A stretch of DNA of 64,000 nucleotides from Sinomonas sp. R1AF57 (GTDB lineage: Bacteria; Actinomycetota; Actinomycetes; Actinomycetales; Micrococcaceae), in assembly GCF_002224485.1 (NCBI RefSeq), contig NZ_CP022463.1, forward strand, positions 3,874,808 to 3,938,807. Reading direction: 5' to 3'. The translations under genes were made by a program, and so were the position numbers. Below the pieces are notes generated by a model. The model saw nothing but the letters and a program-made list of their open reading frames with translations. It was not told where the DNA came from and did no database searches. Of this stretch, positions 59,511-64,000 are shown piece by piece (the stretch's first letter is position 1; each line of letters opens with the position of its first letter).

Positions 59511-60362
59511 ATGAGCTCCGAGACGGTGGGCGTGGGCCATGCGGCGGAGCCTTCGGCGCTGGCCGGACTCGACCTCTCGGGGACCGTGACCAACCTGAGC
59601 CGGGTCCGGGCCAAGAACCGTGCGCGGCTGGCCAATTCGGACCTCACCCGCGCGTTCCTCGAGGCAGGGCTCGCCCTCACCGACCAGGCCTTCACTGGGT
59701 CCCGCGAGGCCGAGGGCGCCCGGCAGATCCTCTCCTACGTCTCGCGCCCGCGCATCGTCGCGAGGGCGCAGGCCGACTGCCCGGACCTCGCCCCCACCGA
59801 GGCCAAGTTCAGGGACCGGTGGGCCGGGCAGCAGGACTTCCTGGACGACTTCGTCTCCTACGCCCTCGTCTCACGCGGCGTGACGCTGGAGTCTGCGATC
59901 GACCGCTGGGCGGAGGACCTCGCGACGGCGGACGGCGATGTCGCCGGCGTCGTGCGCAGGATCGCCGACGAGAGCGTGGAGCTCTTCCTCGACCTGCCCT
60001 CCTACCGGCTCCAGCTCCTGACCGTGACCTCGGCCGCTGCCGACACCGTCCTCGCGGGGGCAGCGGCCGCGCTGTACGCCGCCCTCGGGGAGGCGTGGCA
60101 CGGGCTCCTGGAACGGTTCCTCGGCTCGCGCGGGCTCCGGCTGCGCCCCGGCCTCACCGCCGAACAGGTCGCCGCGCTCATCCAGGCGGTGGGGGAGGGC
60201 GCGGGGCTGCGCCTCCTCGCGGGGATCGGCTACCGGGCGCACGACGGCGAGGGGCCGGGGGCGCTCCTCGCCTCGGCCCTGCTCGGGCTGCTGCTGGGCG
60301 CGATCGACGACGGCGGCGGCCTCAGCCTCGACGACGCAGTCGACGCCCGCTTCGGGCGGTAG
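59511..60362 (+). CDS. Hypothetical helical protein
   Basis: The 283-residue product is rich in Ala and Leu helices. The last 90 residues (ALIQAVGEGAGLRLLAG ...) resemble TetR C-terminal domains, but no clear helix-turn-helix precedes them. GAGGGG before ATG 59511 supports the start over GTG 59496. It ends inside the opposite small membrane gene (41-bp overlap). Possibly a degenerate or atypical regulator. Confidence 0.65.
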   Translation: MSSETVGVGHAAEPSALAGLDLSGTVTNLSRVRAKNRARLANSDLTRAFLEAGLALTDQAFTGSREAEGARQILSYVSRPRIVARAQADCPDLAPTEAKFRDRWAGQQDFLDDFVSYALVSRGVTLESAIDRWAEDLATADGDVAGVVRRIADESVELFLDLPSYRLQLLTVTSAAADTVLAGAAAALYAALGEAWHGLLERFLGSRGLRLRPGLTAEQVAALIQAVGEGAGLRLLAGIGYRAHDGEGPGALLASALLGLLLGAIDDGGGLSLDDAVDARFGR

Positions 60363-60531
60363 ACCCGGAGACATGGGCCAGGCGCGGCGCGGGGTGGGCG
60401 ACCTTCACGAGCCCAATCGGCACGAGGACTGCTGCGACCACGAGGAACATGTGGATTCCCGGCCCGATGTTGATAATCATCCCCAGGATCCAGACGGCGA
60501 GGGACAGCAGGCCCGACACGAGCATCAGCAT
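60322..60531 (-). CDS. Small membrane protein
   Basis: ATG 60531 follows AGGAGGAG and encodes 69 residues with two hydrophobic helices (MLVSGLLSLAVWILGMII; HMFLVVAAVLVPIGLV) and an Arg-rich tail. It is like the small protein at 57380 in layout. The tail overlaps the convergent gene, so the true stop could be debated. Confidence 0.65.
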   Translation of the reverse strand: MLMLVSGLLSLAVWILGMIINIGPGIHMFLVVAAVLVPIGLVKVAHPAPRLAHVSGSTARSGRRLRRRG

Positions 60532-60653
60532 CTCGAACTCCTCCTCTGACGTGCACTCGACGCTCACATTGTGCGCCCCCCGCGCCGGGGTGGCTACGTT
60601 CGCCCAAGGAGAACCGCGGAATCGAAAGGGGCGGCGGCGTCGTTCTCCCTGCT

Positions 60654-61592
60654 GTGAGCGAGGACACATCCGGCGCCGTGGACGCCGAGGCGATGGACGC
60701 ATACTCCGAGGTGGTCGTCCGGGTGGCGCGGCACCTGACGCCGCGGGTCGCCTCGGTGCGGACCGAGCGGGGGGCGGGCTCCGCCGTCGTGCTCAGCGCC
60801 GAGGGGCATCTGGTCACGAACGCGCACGTCGTCGCCCGGTTCTCCCGCGGCGAGGTCGCGTTCGCCGACGGGTCGAGCGGGCCGTTCGACGTCGTGGGCC
60901 GCGACCCGCTCTCCGACCTCGCCGTGCTGCGGACCGGGATCGAGATGCCTGAGCCGCCGGACTTCGGCGACGCCGACAGGCTCCTCGTCGGTTCGCTCGT
61001 CGTGGCGGTCGGCAGCCCGCTCGGGCTCGAGGGCAGCGTGACGGCGGGCGTGGTGAGCGCCCTGGGGCGGTCGATGCCGGCGCGCGGCCGGACGGCGTCC
61101 CGGCTCATCGAGGACGTCATCCAGACCGACGCCGCGCTCAACCCCGGCAACTCCGGGGGCGGCCTCGCGGACTCGCACGGACGGGTGGTGGGCATCAACA
61201 CCGCGGTCGCCGGATTCGGGCTCGGCCTCGCCGTGCCGATCAACGCCACGACCCGGCGCATTCTGGACGCCCTGCGGGAGGACGGCCGGGTGCGGCGCGC
61301 CTACCTCGGGATCGTGAGCGTGCCGACGCCGCTCGAGCCGCGCTGGTCCGCCCGGACGGGCCGGCGCCGGGCGTTGCGCGTGGCCGAGGTGATGACCGGG
61401 AGCCCGGCGGCCGTGAGCGGACTCCACCCCGGGGACGTCCTCCTCGCGATCAACGGCGCCCCGCTGGCGGACGCGCAGTCCCTCCAGCGGCACATGTTCG
61501 CCGACGCCATCGGCCGGCGCACCGAGATCACGGTGCTGCGCGGCGAGGCGATGGTCGACGTCGTCGCGGAGCCGACAGAGCTGGCCGACTGA
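60654..61592 (+). CDS. S1C-family (HtrA-like) serine protease with PDZ domain, no export signal
   Basis: The 312-residue protein has the triad H58 (TNAHVV), D88 (SDLAVL) and S167 (GNSGGG), followed by one PDZ domain (about 225-305). Unlike most HtrA proteases it has no signal peptide or membrane helix, so it should be cytoplasmic. GTG 60654 is the only start giving the full domain. Confidence 0.87.
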   Translation: MSEDTSGAVDAEAMDAYSEVVVRVARHLTPRVASVRTERGAGSAVVLSAEGHLVTNAHVVARFSRGEVAFADGSSGPFDVVGRDPLSDLAVLRTGIEMPEPPDFGDADRLLVGSLVVAVGSPLGLEGSVTAGVVSALGRSMPARGRTASRLIEDVIQTDAALNPGNSGGGLADSHGRVVGINTAVAGFGLGLAVPINATTRRILDALREDGRVRRAYLGIVSVPTPLEPRWSARTGRRRALRVAEVMTGSPAAVSGLHPGDVLLAINGAPLADAQSLQRHMFADAIGRRTEITVLRGEAMVDVVAEPTELAD

Positions 61593-61593
61593 C

Positions 61594-62079
61594 CTACAGG
61601 ACCTCGACCCCGTCCTCGAGCTCGAGCGTGCGGGCCTCCGCGAGCCCCGTGAGCGCGGCCTGGATGTGCAGGGCGCCGTGGTCCCCGAAGTACTCGACGA
61701 ATTCGCCGGGCGCGACGAACCGCCATTCAGTGAGCTCCTCCTCCTGGAGGGTGACCTCGGCGCCGTCGGGGAGGCTGCCGCCGTCGTACAGGAAGCTCAG
61801 CCCGTCGCCGATCGGGTCCGGGAAGGCCGAGTGGGCGATCAGGAGCAGCGCGCCTGGCTCGATGTCCAGCCCGAGCTCCTCGCGGCCCTCGCGGCGGGCG
61901 GCCTTGCGGGGCGCCTCGCCGGGGTCCACCGTGCCGCCGGGCAGGAGCCAGCCCTCCTTGTAGTTCGGCTTGACGGCCAGGACGTCGCCGCGCTCGTCGC
62001 GGATCACGAGGCCGGCGGCGACGCGCCGGCGCGGAAGGGTGCGGAAGTACTCGCGGCTCACGGGGCTCAGGTGCTCCAT
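61594..62079 (-). CDS. Nudix hydrolase
   Basis: The 161-residue protein has a canonical Nudix box (GGTVDPGEAPRKAARREGRE, then ELGL). It hydrolyses a nucleoside-diphosphate-linked compound. Start 62079 is preferred because TAGTCT lies 7 nt upstream. The frame runs upstream but without support. Divergent from GDPD by 31 bp. Confidence 0.87.
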   Translation of the reverse strand: MEHLSPVSREYFRTLPRRRVAAGLVIRDERGDVLAVKPNYKEGWLLPGGTVDPGEAPRKAARREGREELGLDIEPGALLLIAHSAFPDPIGDGLSFLYDGGSLPDGAEVTLQEEELTEWRFVAPGEFVEYFGDHGALHIQAALTGLAEARTLELEDGVEVL

Positions 62080-62110
62080 GCCGTCCAGACTACCGGCGTA
62101 CCGTGGGCGC
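62080..62110. promoter_or_regulatory. Divergent leaderless promoter pair
   Basis: TAGTCT on the minus strand (62087-62092) and TACCGT on the plus strand (62099-62104) stand 7 and 6 nt from the Nudix and GDPD starts. Confidence 0.5.
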
Positions 62111-62884
62111 GTGCCCTTCCTCCACCCGGGCCCCATGGCCTTCGCCCACCGCGGCTTCTCCCTCGAGGGCCTCGAGAACACGCTCACCGCGTTCCGCGCC
62201 GCGTGGGAGCTCGGATTCACCCACCTCGAGACGGACGTCCGCGCGACGCGCGACGGCGTGCTGGTCGCCTTCCACGATGAGCGCTTGGACCGCGTCGCGG
62301 ACCGACCCGGGGAGGTGGCCGGGATGTCGTGGCCTGAGGTCGCGGCTGCACGGGTGGGAGGCGTGGAGAGGGTCCCGCTGCTTGCCGAGCTCGCCGAGGA
62401 GCTGCCCGGCGCCTTCCTGAACATCGACGTGAAGTCCGCCGCCGCCGTCGTGCCCCTGGCCGAGGCCATCGAGCGGATGCGGTTGCACGAGCGGGTCCTC
62501 GTGACCTCCTTCTCGGAGGCCCGGCGGCGGGCCGTCTTGGCGCGTCTCTCGCGGCCGGTGGCGTCCTCGGCCGGCATGCGCGGCGCCGCGGCGTTCCGGA
62601 TCCTCGGATCCGCCCTGCCTGAGGCGGTGCTGCGGCGGCTGCTGCGCGACGTCCAGGCACTGCAGGTGCCCGAATGGACCGGGCGGCTGCGGGTCGTGAC
62701 GCCGGCGTCCGTGGGGCGGGCCCACCGACTCGGCCTCCAGGTGCATGTGTGGACCGTCAACGAGGCCGCGGACATGGGCCGGCTGCTGGATGCCGGCGTC
62801 GACGGGCTCGTGACCGACCGCGCGGATGTGCTCCGGGACGTGCTCATCGGACGGGGAGCCTGGCCCCCGCCCGCCCCCCGGTGA
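62111..62884 (+). CDS. Glycerophosphodiester phosphodiesterase
   Basis: The 257-residue TIM-barrel protein has AHRGFSLEGLENT, the metal pair in LETDVRATRDG, and FHDERLDR, all diagnostic for GDPD. It releases glycerol-3-phosphate from glycerophosphodiesters. GTG 62111 follows TACCGT by 6 nt with no ribosome site. No signal peptide. Confidence 0.9.
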   Translation: MPFLHPGPMAFAHRGFSLEGLENTLTAFRAAWELGFTHLETDVRATRDGVLVAFHDERLDRVADRPGEVAGMSWPEVAAARVGGVERVPLLAELAEELPGAFLNIDVKSAAAVVPLAEAIERMRLHERVLVTSFSEARRRAVLARLSRPVASSAGMRGAAAFRILGSALPEAVLRRLLRDVQALQVPEWTGRLRVVTPASVGRAHRLGLQVHVWTVNEAADMGRLLDAGVDGLVTDRADVLRDVLIGRGAWPPPAPR

Positions 62885-62919
62885 GGAGGCGCCTTCCGCC
62901 GGCGACCGGCGCGCCGCCC

Positions 62920-63519
62920 CTACGCGCCGTCGTCGCACGCTGCGACCGCCCGCTCGATCCGCCGGTCCGGCACGATCCAGATCGCCGCGACCGCGACGTA
63001 CGCGGCAACGCTCACCCATGGCGAGAGGAAGGCGCCGGCGGATCCCAGCACGTACAGGCCCATGGACCATTTGCCCTTCGCGTCGTTGCGGATGGCCCGG
63101 GCCAGGCGGCTCTCAGCGCCCTGGATCCTGATGAGCCGGGTCTGCAGGATCGTGTACGAGACGGCGGCGGCGAGCAGGTTGATCCCGTACACGAGCACCG
63201 GCAGCGTCGCGAGGCTGCTCTCGTCCATCCAGCGCGTGGTGAACGGGACGATCGAGAGCCAGAACAGCAGATTGAGGTTGGCCCACAGCGCCGCACCATC
63301 GATCCGCTGCGTCAGGTGCATCAGGTGGTGGTGGTTGGTCCAGTAGATCCCGATGTACACGAAGCTCAGCACGTACGTGAGAAGGGTCGGCAGGAACTCT
63401 GTGAGGCCGTGGAGGTCCGGCGTGTCCGGGACCTTGAGCTCGAGCACCATGATGGTGATCGCGATCGCCAGGACGCCGTCGCTGAAAGCCTCGACGCGGT
63501 TGGTCTCTACGGGGGACAT
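62920..63519 (-). CDS. TMEM175-family (DUF1211) membrane protein
   Basis: The 199-residue protein has six hydrophobic segments and the family signature RVEAFSDGVLAIAIT (F-S-D) in the first. Prokaryotic TMEM175 proteins form K+-permeable tetrameric channels. Its start is 30 bp from that of glycerate kinase. Confidence 0.88.
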   Translation of the reverse strand: MSPVETNRVEAFSDGVLAIAITIMVLELKVPDTPDLHGLTEFLPTLLTYVLSFVYIGIYWTNHHHLMHLTQRIDGAALWANLNLLFWLSIVPFTTRWMDESSLATLPVLVYGINLLAAAVSYTILQTRLIRIQGAESRLARAIRNDAKGKWSMGLYVLGSAGAFLSPWVSVAAYVAVAAIWIVPDRRIERAVAACDDGA

Positions 63520-63549
63520 TCTGTCAGTGTGTGCTGGCAGGATGGGGGA

Positions 63550-64000
63550 ATGCGCATCCTGATCGCCCCCGACAAGTTCAAGGGCTCCCTCACCGCCGCG
63601 GCGGCGGCCGACGCCATGGCCGAGGGCGCCCACGCGGTCTACCCCGACGCCGAGACCGTGCGCGTCCCTGTCGCGGACGGCGGCGAAGGCACCCTCGAGG
63701 CGGCCGTCGCGGCGGGCTTCGAGGAGCGCATCCGCGCGGTGACCGGGCCGCTGATCAAGCCGGTCGGTGCGGCTTGGGCGCTCAAGGGGACGGTCGCCGT
63801 CATCGAGACCGCCCAAGCCTCCGGACTGGCTGCGCTCGGCTCCGAGCCGGACGCTGAGACCGCGCGCCGCGCCCACTCCTACGGGGCCGGGCAGCTCATC
63901 GCGACGGCGCTGGACGCCGGTGCCACCGAGATCGTGCTCGGCGTCGGTGGGTCCGCGATGACCGACGGCGGCTCCGGCGCGCTGCGCGCCCTCGGGCTCC
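63550..64000 (+). CDS. Glycerate kinase (3' truncated by window)
   Basis: The first 150 residues are present: MRILIAPDKFKGSLTAAAAA, VPVADGGEGTLEAAVAAG and GVGGSAMTDGGSGALRALG, all hallmarks of the GlxK/GarK family. It phosphorylates D-glycerate. CAGGAT lies 6 nt before the ATG. The rest lies outside the window. Confidence 0.92.
   Translation, partial: MRILIAPDKFKGSLTAAAAADAMAEGAHAVYPDAETVRVPVADGGEGTLEAAVAAGFEERIRAVTGPLIKPVGAAWALKGTVAVIETAQASGLAALGSEPDAETARRAHSYGAGQLIATALDAGATEIVLGVGGSAMTDGGSGALRALGL

Noticed and set aside
1-64000. Insertion sequence, prophage or integrated island borders
   Set aside because: No transposase, integrase, tRNA or flanking direct repeats are visible; the palindromes found are short repeats, not mobile elements with genes.

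Overview
The window is GC-rich (roughly 70 % by eye), gene-dense DNA of a Micrococcaceae-type actinobacterium, in the Arthrobacter/Sinomonas range. The basis is codon use, many GTG starts, ATGA/GTGA stop-start couplings, Dps, TipA-type MerR, DUF5997, lmo0937-type small proteins and a fused PutA. This genus-level call is inference. I see no rRNA, tRNA, CRISPR, insertion sequence or prophage. Both ends cut genes: a thiamine-diphosphate (ThDP) enzyme on the left and glycerate kinase on the right.

Region 1 (1-24.9 kb) reads as an aromatic-compound catabolic island. It holds two ThDP-dependent enzymes, two related organic-anion MFS transporters, two related metallo-beta-lactamase-fold hydrolases, a cupin, an alpha/beta hydrolase, a PaaX regulator, a coniferyl-alcohol-dehydrogenase-like SDR, an aldehyde dehydrogenase, an IclR regulator, and a CYP199-like cytochrome P450 with a phthalate-family reductase. 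A cyclase-family hydrolase coupled to the second ThDP enzyme and an AAHS aromatic-acid importer close the island. A near-identical 20-bp motif lies about 95 bp upstream of both the aldehyde dehydrogenase and the P450 reductase. This suggests one regulon running alcohol -> aldehyde -> aromatic acid -> P450 oxidation or O-demethylation. A NarL-type two-component system with its divergent ABC exporter interrupts the island at 16.7-20.8 kb.

Region 2 (25-39 kb) holds a TipA-type MerR regulator, an APC amino-acid permease, a D-threonine-aldolase-like PLP enzyme, a LacI repressor divergent from a DapA-family aldolase and an MFS transporter, DUF5997 beside an effector-only LysR protein, and a three-gene molybdoenzyme/flavin-reductase/zinc-ribbon operon. 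Region 3 (39-49.2 kb) is a glutamine/proline block: glutaminase with PucR, PutA with a divergent LysR regulator, and PutP. Region 4 (49.2-64 kb) is housekeeping and stress: Dps, a RelA/SpoT-domain synthetase, membrane and lipoproteins, sugar uptake and kinase, OsmC, an S1C protease, Nudix, GDPD, TMEM175 and glycerate kinase.

Three patterns cut across the map. First, a family of GCGCACGACGGCGGG palindromes sits mostly at transcription-unit ends and once inside a transporter gene. Second, a TCTGGGGGTCA palindrome family includes a copy inside the PutA linker. Third, many genes have a -10-like TAnnnT box 6-8 nt before the start codon and no Shine-Dalgarno, the mark of leaderless transcripts, including divergent pairs with overlapping or close -10 boxes.
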